A stretch of DNA of 64,000 nt from Panacagrimonas sp. (GTDB taxonomy: Bacteria; Pseudomonadota; Gammaproteobacteria; Nevskiales; Nevskiaceae): assembly GCF_020697055.1 (NCBI RefSeq), contig NZ_JAJFBP010000001.1:1-64000 (forward strand). Direction: 5' to 3'. Of the stretch, positions 29,058 through 36,677 are shown piece by piece. The stretch's first letter is position 1, and every line of letters starts with the position of its first letter. The position numbers and the translations under genes are program-made. A model generated the notes under the pieces. The model was given only the letters and a program-made list of their open reading frames with translations, was not told the DNA's origin and made no database searches.

Positions 29058-29074
29058 GCGGCGGCGCACGCGCC

Positions 29075-29860
29075 ATGATCCATCCGACCGCCTTCGTCGA
29101 CCCGGCCGCCGAACTGGACGCCGGTGTCGAGGTGGGTCCGTACAGCGTCATCGGTGCCGGCGTCCGCATCGGCGCGGGCACGCGCGTCGGCTCGCACGTG
29201 GTGCTCGATGGACCGATGAGCATCGGCCGCGACAACCAGATCTTTCCGTACGCGGCGCTGGGCGCGATTTCGCAGGACAAGACCGCCAAACCGGACGATC
29301 CCACCTCGGTGGTGATCGGTGACGGCAACGTGATCCGCGAATTCGTCACGATCCAGCGCGGCACGATGAAGGAATTCGACACCAAGCGCGGAGAGACGCG
29401 CGTCGGCGATCGCAACTGGATCATGAATTACTGCCACATCGCGCACGATTGCACGGTGGGCAGCGACACGATCTTCGCCAACAACGCGAGCCTCGCGGGT
29501 CATGTCGAGATCGGCGACTGGGCGATCCTGGGTGGCTACACCCTGGTCTACCAGTACTGTCGCATCGGCGCGCACGCGTTCACCGCTTTTTCTGCTGGCG
29601 TGGCGGGCGACATTCCGCCGTACGTGATGGTGCAGGGGAATCCGGCCGAGCCGCGCGCGATCAACAAGGAAGGCCTGCGACGGCGCAAGTTCGAAGCGGC
29701 CGACGTAGAGGCGATCGAAGAGGCCTACAAGCTGATCTATCGCTCGGGCAAGGTGATGGCCGAGATCAAGACCGAGCTCGAGCCGATGGCGCAGGCCAAC
29801 GCACACGTCCAGCGAATGCTGGACTTCATCCGCGCCGGCAAGCGACCGCTGGCGCGTTGA
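29075..29860 (+). CDS. lpxA: UDP-N-acetylglucosamine acyltransferase
   Basis: The 261-residue protein starts MIHPTAFVDP and consists of hexapeptide repeats with the catalytic His in NYCHIAHDCTVG and a C-terminal helical domain (RKFEAADVEAIEEAYKLIYRSG). It starts lipid A synthesis. A GTG at 29054 overlapping the fabZ stop is in frame, but the ATG gives the standard N-terminus. lpxB, rnhB and dnaE, which usually follow, are absent; a porin gene follows instead. Confidence 0.96.
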   Translation: MIHPTAFVDPAAELDAGVEVGPYSVIGAGVRIGAGTRVGSHVVLDGPMSIGRDNQIFPYAALGAISQDKTAKPDDPTSVVIGDGNVIREFVTIQRGTMKEFDTKRGETRVGDRNWIMNYCHIAHDCTVGSDTIFANNASLAGHVEIGDWAILGGYTLVYQYCRIGAHAFTAFSAGVAGDIPPYVMVQGNPAEPRAINKEGLRRRKFEAADVEAIEEAYKLIYRSGKVMAEIKTELEPMAQANAHVQRMLDFIRAGKRPLAR

Positions 29861-30024
29861 TCGCGGGTCGCATCCGCGAGCACTCGTCCACCGTGGGCCC
29901 GCGTCGCGATCGCGCGATCGAGAGTCCGACGATCCCTCGATTGGACGGCAGGTCCGCACAACGGCGCGCCGGGAGCCGATGTGAAGCTCGCGGACGACCA
30001 CAAGAAAAAACACACCACATCCTC

Positions 30025-31308
30025 ATGAATCATCCGTTCACCGCTGTGGGTCCGGCTGCTGCCCTCGTCCTGCTTGCCTTCACGCTGCCGGCGCACGCGA
30101 CGCTGGGCATCTTCGAGCACGGCGCCGGGATCAAGTCGAGCGGGTGGGGTGGCATCACGTACGCGCGGGGCGAGGAGACGGTGGTGCTGTCCGCCAATCC
30201 CGCACATGCCGCATCGCTGGGAAATCGCTACGACCTGGGTGTCGACGTGTTCCTGCCGATGTCGACGTCGCGGATCCGCGGCAACGCGATCGAAGCCGAC
30301 GCCCAGACCGACAACGACGGACGTCGCTGGTACCCGATTCCGCAGGGCGGGTTCTCGCGCGTGCTGAACGATCGGTGGACGCTGGGCATGACCGCGTACG
30401 CCGCCGGCCTGGGTCCGGATTACGCGCGCAATCCCTATCGGCGCTTCGGTGCGAGTCGGCGCGGCAGCCTGTTCCTCACTTCCATGGGCGTTGCCACCGC
30501 GCTGGCCTGGCAGGTCGACCCGCGGCATGCGTTGGGTGCGAGCCTCAACCTCGGTTATCAGACGCTCGACATCAAAGGACTGAGTTTCTTCGGACCGCTG
30601 TCGAGCGCGCCGGATCGCGTCAGCAACCAGGGCAAGGACGGCTCGCCGACGGCCGGGTTCTCGGTCGGCTGGACCTGGCAGCTCTCGCCGGAGCTGGCGT
30701 GGGGCTTCGGTTATCGCAGCAAGACCTGGACGCAGAAGCATCGCGAATACCGCGGGCTGCTTCCCGACGGCGGTCGCCTGGAGCTGCCGGCGATCTGGGG
30801 TGCGGGCCTGGCCTGGACGCCGATCGCCGACTGGACGTTCGCGTTCGATTTCCAGCGCTACCAGTACAGCGCCGAAGGAGCCTTTGGAAATCCGATCGCA
30901 CGCTTGCAGCCGCCGACTCATCTGCTGGGCGAGCGGGATGGTGCCGGCTTCGGCTTCAAGAACCAGAACGTCCACAAGTTCGGCGTCGCGTGGAAGGCCA
31001 CGCCCGACCTCGTCCTGCGCGTCGGCTACATCGATGCGTCTCAGATCACCCAGTCGAGCGAAACGCTGTTCGCCGCGTTCGCGCCCGTGACGGCGACCAC
31101 GCACTACACCGTGGGCGGCACGTTGACGATCCGCGACTGGGAACTCAGCGGCTATGCCTATCACTCGCCGGAAAAGACCGTGCGCGGTCGCAATTCGATT
31201 CCGCTGGCCTTCGGCGGTGGCCAAGCCGACGCCATCTACGAAGGGGCCGGCGCCGGCATATCCGTCGGGCGCCGTTTCGGCGGTCGGCCGGGCGCGTCGG
31301 CCCGCTGA
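30025..31308 (+). CDS. OmpP1/FadL-family outer membrane transporter
   Basis: The 427-residue protein has a signal peptide (cleavage near LPAHA) followed by the FadL-type N-terminus GIFEHGAGIKSSGWGG and VLSANPAHAASLGNRYDL, including the NPA motif of the plug region. The rest alternates like beta strands of a barrel. FadL proteins let long-chain fatty acids or aromatic/aliphatic hydrocarbons cross the outer membrane by diffusion. The C-terminus (GRRFGGRPGASAR) does not end in the usual aromatic residue, which is odd for a barrel. It starts a region rich in genes for oxidation of hydrophobic compounds. Confidence 0.82.
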   Translation: MNHPFTAVGPAAALVLLAFTLPAHATLGIFEHGAGIKSSGWGGITYARGEETVVLSANPAHAASLGNRYDLGVDVFLPMSTSRIRGNAIEADAQTDNDGRRWYPIPQGGFSRVLNDRWTLGMTAYAAGLGPDYARNPYRRFGASRRGSLFLTSMGVATALAWQVDPRHALGASLNLGYQTLDIKGLSFFGPLSSAPDRVSNQGKDGSPTAGFSVGWTWQLSPELAWGFGYRSKTWTQKHREYRGLLPDGGRLELPAIWGAGLAWTPIADWTFAFDFQRYQYSAEGAFGNPIARLQPPTHLLGERDGAGFGFKNQNVHKFGVAWKATPDLVLRVGYIDASQITQSSETLFAAFAPVTATTHYTVGGTLTIRDWELSGYAYHSPEKTVRGRNSIPLAFGGGQADAIYEGAGAGISVGRRFGGRPGASAR

Positions 31309-31316
31309 TTTTTCCG

Positions 31317-31337
31317 CCGGGATCGTCGCGATCCCGG
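31317..31337 (+). terminator. Hairpin after the FadL-like gene
   Basis: CCGGGATCG-TCG-CGATCCCGG forms a perfect 9-bp stem nine bases after the stop codon. There is no T-run downstream, so termination efficiency is uncertain; it may act as a 3' end stabiliser. Confidence 0.55.
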
Positions 31338-31416
31338 GTCGGCCGGCGGCGCCGTTGCCGGGCCCGACGAGTGGCGGTCGAACCCACTTGTCGGTCGACC
31401 GAAATCATGTTCGTAT

Positions 31417-31436
31417 ATAGTTCACATGTGAACTAT
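31417..31436. promoter_or_regulatory. Palindromic operator of the MarR-family gene
   Basis: ATAGTTCACATGTGAACTAT is a perfect 20-bp palindrome that ends nine bases before the marR-like start codon. MarR repressors bind such palindromes (often with TTCACATGTGAA-like cores) in their own promoters. A second, 12-bp perfect palindrome TCGGTCGACCGA lies at 31391-31402. The likely -10 region overlaps the larger palindrome. Confidence 0.8.
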
Positions 31437-31445
31437 CGCGGCATC

Positions 31446-31973
31446 ATGAACGGTCAGATGCGTTTGTCACGGGTCAGCGCCAGCACGCCGCGGATGGAGC
31501 GCGCGCTGCCGGGGATGCCGATGGACGGCACGGCGATGGTGCGGGTGCTGCGCATCGCGCAGTTCGGTCTCGGCAGTTTCTTCGAGCCGGTGTTCCGTTC
31601 GCTCGACCTGACCGAGAACAGTTTCCACGTGCTGTGCCTGCTGATCGCCAACGACAGTGGCGCGGCCTCGCCCAGCGAGCTGGCGGAGATGGTCGGCACC
31701 AGCCGCGCGAACATGACGCGCATCCTCGAGGAACTGGCCGAGGACGGCTGGATCGATCGCACGATCGCGGCGCGCGATGGCCGCCGCCAGGTGATCTCGA
31801 TCACCGCGGCGGGCCGGCGCAAAGTGCGCGACACCGTGCCGCGAATTGCCGATCCGATCCGGCGCGCGTTCTCGGATCTGTCGGACGATGAAATGGCGCT
31901 GCTCGACAAGCTGCTGCGCAAATTGATCAAGTCGTTCGACAAGGGTGCCGGCGACATGCGCGCGGTCGCGTGA
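31446..31973 (+). CDS. MarR-family transcriptional regulator
   Basis: The 175-residue protein has the MarR winged helix: LTENSFHVLCLLIAND, SPSELAEMVGTSRANMTRILEELAEDGWI, and the wing IDRTIAARDGRRQVISITAAGRR. Family members repress neighbouring genes and release DNA on binding phenolic or lipophilic compounds. The start ATG 31446 is next to a perfect palindromic operator, so autorepression is very likely. The gene leads a same-strand run through 34366 that includes a 6-TM protein, cytochrome-oxidase-like subunits and a molybdopterin oxidoreductase, the probable targets. Confidence 0.92.
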   Translation: MNGQMRLSRVSASTPRMERALPGMPMDGTAMVRVLRIAQFGLGSFFEPVFRSLDLTENSFHVLCLLIANDSGAASPSELAEMVGTSRANMTRILEELAEDGWIDRTIAARDGRRQVISITAAGRRKVRDTVPRIADPIRRAFSDLSDDEMALLDKLLRKLIKSFDKGAGDMRAVA

Positions 31974-32027
31974 AGCGGAAATTCATCGAAACAGGCCGAG
32001 CGATCGGTCGCCTAGCGGAGCAACGTC

Positions 32028-32771
32028 ATGGACGAACAAACCAAGATCCTCTACCAGAAGATCTCGATCTACTGCGGACCGATTTTCGTCACCACCTTCG
32101 TCTTCTTCTGGGCCTGGCTCGGGCATAACCTGCCGCCGCCGCATCCCGACTGGCCTGCGCAGATGTTCACGGATCGCTACGTGAACAACCTGGCCGAAAT
32201 CCGGCTCGGATTCCTCGTGTGCCTGGTCACCATCTGCCTGTACCTGCCGTGGACCGGCTACGTGACGTCGCGAATGATGCGGATCGAGACCGGCCACTAC
32301 CCGGTGCTCTCCTACCTGCAGCTGATGGGCGGCGCGCTGACCGTGATGGTGGTGTCCATCAGCATGTGGTGCTGGGTGGTCGCGGCACAGCGACCGGAGC
32401 GAGCACCGGAAATCACGCAGATGCTGACCGACGCAGGCTGGCTGATGAACGACACGGTCTACATGTGCACCACGCTGCAGATGTTCGCCATGGCCTTGTG
32501 CTTCCTGGCGGACAAGAAGGGCAGGACGCCGGTCATGCCCAATTGGGCGTGCTACGTGACGATCTTCTGCGGCGCGACGTTCTTCCCCGCGAGCCTCACC
32601 GCGGTGCTGCGCAGCGGTCCGTTCGCCTACGACGGGCTGATCGGGTTCTGGATTCCGTACCCGGCGTGGCTGATCTGGATGTTCATCGCCAGCTACTACC
32701 TGCTGGGAGACCTCAAGCGCCGGGCAGGCGAGGTGGAGGAAAAGGTTGTCGCGGTACCGGCGTCGAGCTGA
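32028..32771 (+). CDS. Six-helix integral membrane protein of unknown function
   Basis: The 247-residue protein has six predicted membrane helices (about 16-35, 59-80, 97-118, 139-158, 171-190, 205-227) and a short charged C-terminus. I do not recognise the family. It contains Trp, Tyr and Cys residues within the helices (SMWCWVVAAQ, MCTTLQMFAMALC) but no clear heme-ligand pair or transporter motif. It is followed after 11 bp by a cytochrome oxidase subunit III-like gene, so it is probably part of the same membrane complex, perhaps its quinol- or substrate-facing component. Confidence 0.85.
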   Translation: MDEQTKILYQKISIYCGPIFVTTFVFFWAWLGHNLPPPHPDWPAQMFTDRYVNNLAEIRLGFLVCLVTICLYLPWTGYVTSRMMRIETGHYPVLSYLQLMGGALTVMVVSISMWCWVVAAQRPERAPEITQMLTDAGWLMNDTVYMCTTLQMFAMALCFLADKKGRTPVMPNWACYVTIFCGATFFPASLTAVLRSGPFAYDGLIGFWIPYPAWLIWMFIASYYLLGDLKRRAGEVEEKVVAVPASS

Positions 32772-32782
32772 TCCACAGACCC

Positions 32783-33382
32783 ATGAGCGCGGATATCGAG
32801 TTCGTTCCGACGCCGATGGCGCCGCGCGTGTCGCGGCGCCTGCCGGGGGTCGAAGGCGTGTGGGTCTTCGTGTTCGCGGACATGGCGGTGTTCGCGCTGA
32901 TGTTCGGTTGCTTCATGTGGGATCGGCACCTGCAGCCCGAATCGTTCGAGGTTTCGCGCCGCGCCCTGGACCTGACGATGGGCGGCGTCAACACGCTGAT
33001 CCTGCTGACGAGCTCGATGCTGGTGGTGCTGGCGATCGACGCGCTGAAGTACGCGGAGAACGCGCTGGCACCCGTGTTCCTCGGGCTCGCCACGCTCTGC
33101 GGCCTGGCGTTCATCGTCAACAAGGCGTTCGAGTATCGGGAGAAGTTCGAAGCCGGCATCGGGCTCCAGACCAACGACTTCTTCATGTACTACTTCATCA
33201 TGACCGGGATGCACCTGGGTCATGTGGTCGTGGGCACCGTGATCCTGGCGGCGCTGGCGCTCAAGGCGCGATCGAGCCGAGCGGGCGGCAGCATCGTCGC
33301 GTACGAAGGCGGGGCGACCTACTGGCACATGGTCGACCTGCTTTGGGTCTGCCTCTTCCCGCTGCTCTATCTCGTCAGGTGA
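32783..33382 (+). CDS. Cytochrome c oxidase subunit III-like (NorE-like) protein
   Basis: The 199-residue protein has five membrane helices and the heme-copper oxidase subunit III pattern: GVEGVWVFVFADMAVFALMFGCFMW at the start, a central helix pair, MTGMHLGHVVVGTVILAALAL and a terminal GGATYWHMVDLLWVCLFPLLYLV (YWH-x-VD-x-xW is a subunit III hallmark). In nitric-oxide reductase clusters such a protein is NorE. No oxidase subunit I or II, and no norCB, is present here, so it is an orphan. The next gene encodes a subunit IV-like protein. Confidence 0.9.
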   Translation: MSADIEFVPTPMAPRVSRRLPGVEGVWVFVFADMAVFALMFGCFMWDRHLQPESFEVSRRALDLTMGGVNTLILLTSSMLVVLAIDALKYAENALAPVFLGLATLCGLAFIVNKAFEYREKFEAGIGLQTNDFFMYYFIMTGMHLGHVVVGTVILAALALKARSSRAGGSIVAYEGGATYWHMVDLLWVCLFPLLYLVR

Positions 33383-33390
33383 GGCGCGCG

Positions 33391-33651
33391 ATGAATGCGG
33401 CGGTGATCTCGGTCATGGCGGTGTGGACGATCCTGATGGTGAGCACCGCCGCGTCCACGTGGTGGTTCTCGCAGCCGATGTTCACGCCGGTGGCCTCGAC
33501 GCTCGCGGTGATGCTGATCGCGGCGGTGAAGGTCACGCTGGTGATGTCGCACTTCATGGAACTGCGAAGCGCGCCACGCGCCTGGCAGCTGGCCGGTGCG
33601 ACCTGGGTGATCGTGGCCGCGTCGGCGGTCATCGTCATCTACCTGCTCTGA
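33391..33651 (+). CDS. Cytochrome c oxidase subunit IV-like (NorF-like) protein
   Basis: The 86-residue protein has three membrane helices with the prokaryotic COX4 pattern: ISVMAVWTILMVSTAASTWW, a middle helix TLAVMLIAAVKVTLVMSHFMELRSAP, and a last helix WQLAGATWVIVAASAVIVIYLL. The K-x-x-L-V-x-x-x-F-M-E-L stretch is typical. Such subunits accompany subunit III in oxidases and in NorEF. It follows the subunit III-like gene by 8 bp and very likely forms a complex with it. Confidence 0.87.
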   Translation: MNAAVISVMAVWTILMVSTAASTWWFSQPMFTPVASTLAVMLIAAVKVTLVMSHFMELRSAPRAWQLAGATWVIVAASAVIVIYLL

Positions 33652-33676
33652 CCGGGGCCTCTGCCATGCTGCGCAC

Positions 33677-34366
33677 GTGACGTCGCCACTGCCGCCCGGA
33701 CAGTTCCTGATCAAGCGCATGCCGCGCTTCGGCCTGGGCCGGTTCGCGCGTCGTTTTCCTGCGGACCCGTCGCGGCTGTGGATCGAGGTCGGCGGCGACG
33801 TCGAAGCGTCTGTGCAGATCGATCGGACGGCGTTCGAGGCGATGCCGCGGACCGATCACGTGGCCGACTTCCACTGCGTCACGACCTGGTCGGTACGGGG
33901 GCTGCGCTGGAGCGGCGTGCGGTTCGCGGACTTTTTCGAACACGTCGCCGGCCGTTCAAGACCTACCGACGACGTCCGCCTCGTGGTCTTCCACGGCGAG
34001 GACGGCTATCGCTGCAGCCTGCCGCTGGAGGATCTGCTGGCCGCCGACGTGCTGCTCGCCGACACGCTGGATGGCGCGCCGCTGGGCATCGAGCACGGCG
34101 CGCCGGTGCGTCTGGTTGCCCCCGCGCACTACGGCTACAAGAACGTGAAACATCTGCGGCGGATCGAGTTCTGGCGCGACGAACGTCATTACCGTTTTCC
34201 GTTTCCCTATCCGAGCTTCATGGATCATCCGCGCGCGCGGGTGGCGTTCGAAGAGCGCGGGCGCGGGCTGCCGGGCTGGGTGCTGCGCCTGTACCGGCTG
34301 ATCATTCCCTTGACGATCGTCAATTTCAGGATGGCGTTGCGTCGTCATCGCGCACGCAACGCCTAG
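33677..34366 (+). CDS. Molybdopterin-dependent oxidoreductase domain protein (sulfite-oxidase fold)
   Basis: The 229-residue protein has the sulfite oxidase-type molybdopterin domain: DFHCVTTWSVRGLRWSGV, in which C67 is the expected molybdenum ligand, then LEDLLAADVLLADTLDGAPL, APVRLVAPAHYGYKNVKHLRRIEF. The start is GTG at 33677, 25 bp after the subunit IV-like gene. It has no Tat signal or membrane helix at the N-terminus, so unlike MsrP/YedY it appears cytoplasmic, or membrane-attached through the hydrophobic C-terminal stretch LRLYRLIIPLTIVNF. It may pass electrons to or from the neighbouring membrane subunits; the substrate is unknown. Confidence 0.87.
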   Translation: MTSPLPPGQFLIKRMPRFGLGRFARRFPADPSRLWIEVGGDVEASVQIDRTAFEAMPRTDHVADFHCVTTWSVRGLRWSGVRFADFFEHVAGRSRPTDDVRLVVFHGEDGYRCSLPLEDLLAADVLLADTLDGAPLGIEHGAPVRLVAPAHYGYKNVKHLRRIEFWRDERHYRFPFPYPSFMDHPRARVAFEERGRGLPGWVLRLYRLIIPLTIVNFRMALRRHRARNA

Positions 34367-34449
34367 CGCTTACCATCGGTCGATGCCGATGCGCGGTTCG
34401 TTTCGTGCTACGGCTGGCATCACGCACGACGGCACCGGAGCAACACGCC

Positions 34450-35004
34450 ATGGTCAAGCTGCTGGGAATCTCGGGAAGCCTGCGCAAGCAGTCCTACAAC
34501 ACGGCGCTGCTGCGCGCGGCGCAGTCGCTGCTGCCGCCGGAGGTGACGCTGGACATCGCGACGCTTCACGGTATTCCGCTGTACGACGGCGACGCCGAGC
34601 AGGCACAGGGCATTCCGCAGGCGGTGACCGAGCTCAAGCAGCGCATCATCGCCGCCGATGGCGTGCTGCTGGCTTCGCCCGAGTACAACAGCGGCATTCC
34701 CGGCGTCTTCAAGAACGCGATCGACTGGGTGTCGCGTCCGCCCAAGGAACTGCAGGGCATCTTCGGCAACCGTGCTTTCGCGGTGATCGGTGCGACGCCC
34801 GGAGGCCTCGGCACCGTGATGGCCCAGGCCGCCTGGCTGCCGGTCCTCAAGGCCCTGGGCACCCGCACCTGGTCGGGCGCAAAGGTGATGGTGCCGCGCG
34901 CCAATCACGCGTTCGATCCGCAGGGCGCGCTCACCGACGAGACCGTCCGCGGGCAGCTGCGGGATTTCGTCGCGGGATTCGCGGTGTTCGCCAAGCCCGG
35001 CTGA
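34450..35004 (+). CDS. NADPH-dependent FMN reductase
   Basis: The 184-residue flavodoxin-like protein has the FMN phosphate loop GISGSLRKQSYNTALLRAA and the SPEYNSGIPGVFKNAIDW motif of the FMN_red family (ChrR/YieF, SsuE). It reduces FMN, quinones or azo compounds with NAD(P)H in the cytoplasm. An 83-bp gap separates it from the molybdopterin protein gene, so it may be in its own transcript or the end of the same one. A convergent hydrolase gene follows. Confidence 0.93.
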   Translation: MVKLLGISGSLRKQSYNTALLRAAQSLLPPEVTLDIATLHGIPLYDGDAEQAQGIPQAVTELKQRIIAADGVLLASPEYNSGIPGVFKNAIDWVSRPPKELQGIFGNRAFAVIGATPGGLGTVMAQAAWLPVLKALGTRTWSGAKVMVPRANHAFDPQGALTDETVRGQLRDFVAGFAVFAKPG

Positions 35005-35048
35005 AGGCCGTCGACCACGCCGGCGTTTCAGCTCCGCGCGGCGCCCGA

Positions 35049-35828
35049 TCAGACGTTCCAGCGGACGCGCTCTTCCAGGAATCTCCTCAGCAGCGCGTTG
35101 ACCCGATCCGGCTTCTCGGACATCGGGCAGTGGTTGGTGTCCTCGATGACTTCGAGGCGCACGTCTTTCAGGCCATCGCGCAGCGAAAGCCCGCAGGGAT
35201 CGAGCGGGCTGACGATGTCGCGATCGCCGTGGATCACGAGCGCGGGGCAGCGGATCTCGCCGATGCGACTGCTCGCGTCAAAGGCCATGAACGAGCGTGC
35301 GTTGCCCATCAGCGCGTACAGCTCCCACTTGGTCGACTCCATGGCGATCTCGTTCGACAGTCCCACCGCCTCGTAGAACGCCACGCGCGAGGCCTTTGAC
35401 GTCACCGCGGCCTCGATGCGCTCCAGCGTGTTGCCCGCGCCGGTGATCTGACTGCCCGACACGTACGAGCCGATCGGAACGTAGCCCGCGACCCGGTCCG
35501 GATGGTCGAGCGCGTACTGGCAGGCGGTGTTGCCGCCCATCGAATGGCCGACCACGACGACGCGGACCTTGCCCAGGTGCGTGAGGACCGCGTGCAGATC
35601 GCGGGCGTGGCGCTCGACGCCATAGGCGATGCGCGGCAGCGGCTTTTCCGAGCGACCCGCGCCGCGATTGTCGAACGCGATGCAGGTGTAGCGATCCGCC
35701 AGCGCATCGAACTGCGCCTTCCAGATGTCGGTGATGCCCATGAAGCCGGAAGCGAACGCCACGGCCGGGCCTTCGCCGCGCACCTCGTAGTACAGCTCGC
35801 AGCCGTCGTCGGTGATCAGGAAGGGCAT
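35049..35828 (-). CDS. Alpha/beta-fold hydrolase
   Basis: The 259-residue protein has the canonical triad: nucleophile elbow GHSMGG with S96, acid D204 in IHGDRDIVSP, and H233 in EDTNHCPMSEKP, plus FDNRGAGRS typical of the 3-oxoadipate enol-lactonase / epoxide hydrolase-like branch. It likely hydrolyses a small ester or lactone in the cytoplasm; substrate unknown. It converges on the FMN reductase gene. The 322-bp region upstream carries no gene but holds a long inverted repeat. Confidence 0.92.
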   Translation of the reverse strand: MPFLITDDGCELYYEVRGEGPAVAFASGFMGITDIWKAQFDALADRYTCIAFDNRGAGRSEKPLPRIAYGVERHARDLHAVLTHLGKVRVVVVGHSMGGNTACQYALDHPDRVAGYVPIGSYVSGSQITGAGNTLERIEAAVTSKASRVAFYEAVGLSNEIAMESTKWELYALMGNARSFMAFDASSRIGEIRCPALVIHGDRDIVSPLDPCGLSLRDGLKDVRLEVIEDTNHCPMSEKPDRVNALLRRFLEERVRWNV

Positions 35829-35988
35829 GTGCGACTCCCGGGCGATTCGGAAAGCCGATTCTGCGCAGGCCGGTCAGCGGGGTGCAGTGGGGTGACCACG
35901 CGGTTCATCGGCGGGTGTGGGAATACGGCGCGATCGGTGCACTGACTCTGGGGGCTGCTTCGGCCTCGAGCTGGAAGAACAACGCGGG

Positions 35989-36095
35989 AACGCAAAGGAC
36001 GCAAAGGACGCAAAGTGAAGGGATTGAAAGCAGTGCCGCTTCCCCAGCACGCCCTCAATCCTTCTTTTCTTTGCGTCCTTTGCGTCCTTGCGTGA
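35989..36095. repeat. Long imperfect inverted repeat with GACGCAAAG units
   Basis: Left arm: three tandem units of ACGCAAAGG-type sequence followed by GTGAAGGGATTGA. Right arm: TCAATCCTTC, then CTTTGCGTCC units reading the opposite way. The arms are about 40 bp and pair with few mismatches around a 26-bp loop. The surrounding gene-free gap (35829-36150) holds nothing else that I can identify. A related, shorter element lies at 54033-54095. Confidence 0.75.
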
Positions 36096-36150
36096 CTCTT
36101 CGAAGCCCCTGGATTACGGCGCCCCGAACTCCCTCAGTCGATCCGCGACT

Positions 36151-36564
36151 TCAGCCCTTGATCTGGCGCAGTACCGTCGACAGATCCCAGTAGTCGCGCT
36201 CTTCGACGATGCGGCCTTGCGCATCGAATCGGAACACCGAGTTGCCGCGGACCTTGAACGTCCGACCCTGGAAGCCATCGCCCACCTGGAACAGGTCGAG
36301 CGTGTCCATCGTGCCGGTCCAGGTCCACTCGACGACGCCTTCACGCTCGTTGCCCAGGTAGGCATCGGGAACGAACGCGTGCTTGCCGGCGCCGGCGACG
36401 AAGAAGCCGCCGAGGAATCCCTTGACTCCGGCCCAGCCGTCGGCGTCGATGCCGAGCGGGACGTCCGCGAACTTCACGTTCGGGTGATACATCTGCTCGA
36501 GGCCCGCCATGTTGCCGGGGTTGAAGTTCTCCAGCAGCCAGCGCTTGGCCCAGGCCATGTTCAT
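36151..36564 (-). CDS. SnoaL/NTF2-like fold protein
   Basis: The 137-residue protein has the cone-shaped NTF2/SnoaL pattern: N-terminal helices (WAKRWLLENFNPGNMAGLEQMYHPNVKFADVP) followed by strands VVEWTWTGTMDTL and FKVRGNSVFRFDAQGRIVEERDYWDLSTVLRQI, the last being highly typical. Members are isomerases, cyclases, limonene-epoxide-hydrolase-like enzymes or just ligand-binding proteins. GGAGAC precedes the ATG at 36564. It lies downstream of a TetR gene on the same strand, with the carotenoid oxygenase divergent beyond it. Confidence 0.87.
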   Translation of the reverse strand: MNMAWAKRWLLENFNPGNMAGLEQMYHPNVKFADVPLGIDADGWAGVKGFLGGFFVAGAGKHAFVPDAYLGNEREGVVEWTWTGTMDTLDLFQVGDGFQGRTFKVRGNSVFRFDAQGRIVEERDYWDLSTVLRQIKG

Positions 36565-36677
36565 GCATCTGTCTCCGGTGAAGGTTCTCGGTCGAAAGCC
36601 CATTGTCGGCAGCCAGCGCGTGTCCGGCCATCCGGGAGAGCCTGCACCCCGATCGTGGGATCGCAGGGTACTTGTCT

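Noticed and set aside
32028-33651. Nitric oxide reductase operon (norEF-norCBQD)
   Set aside because: Only NorE- and NorF-like subunits are seen; no NorC, NorB, NorQ or NorD homologue is nearby, and the 6-TM protein is not NorB (too short, no conserved His-rich helices).
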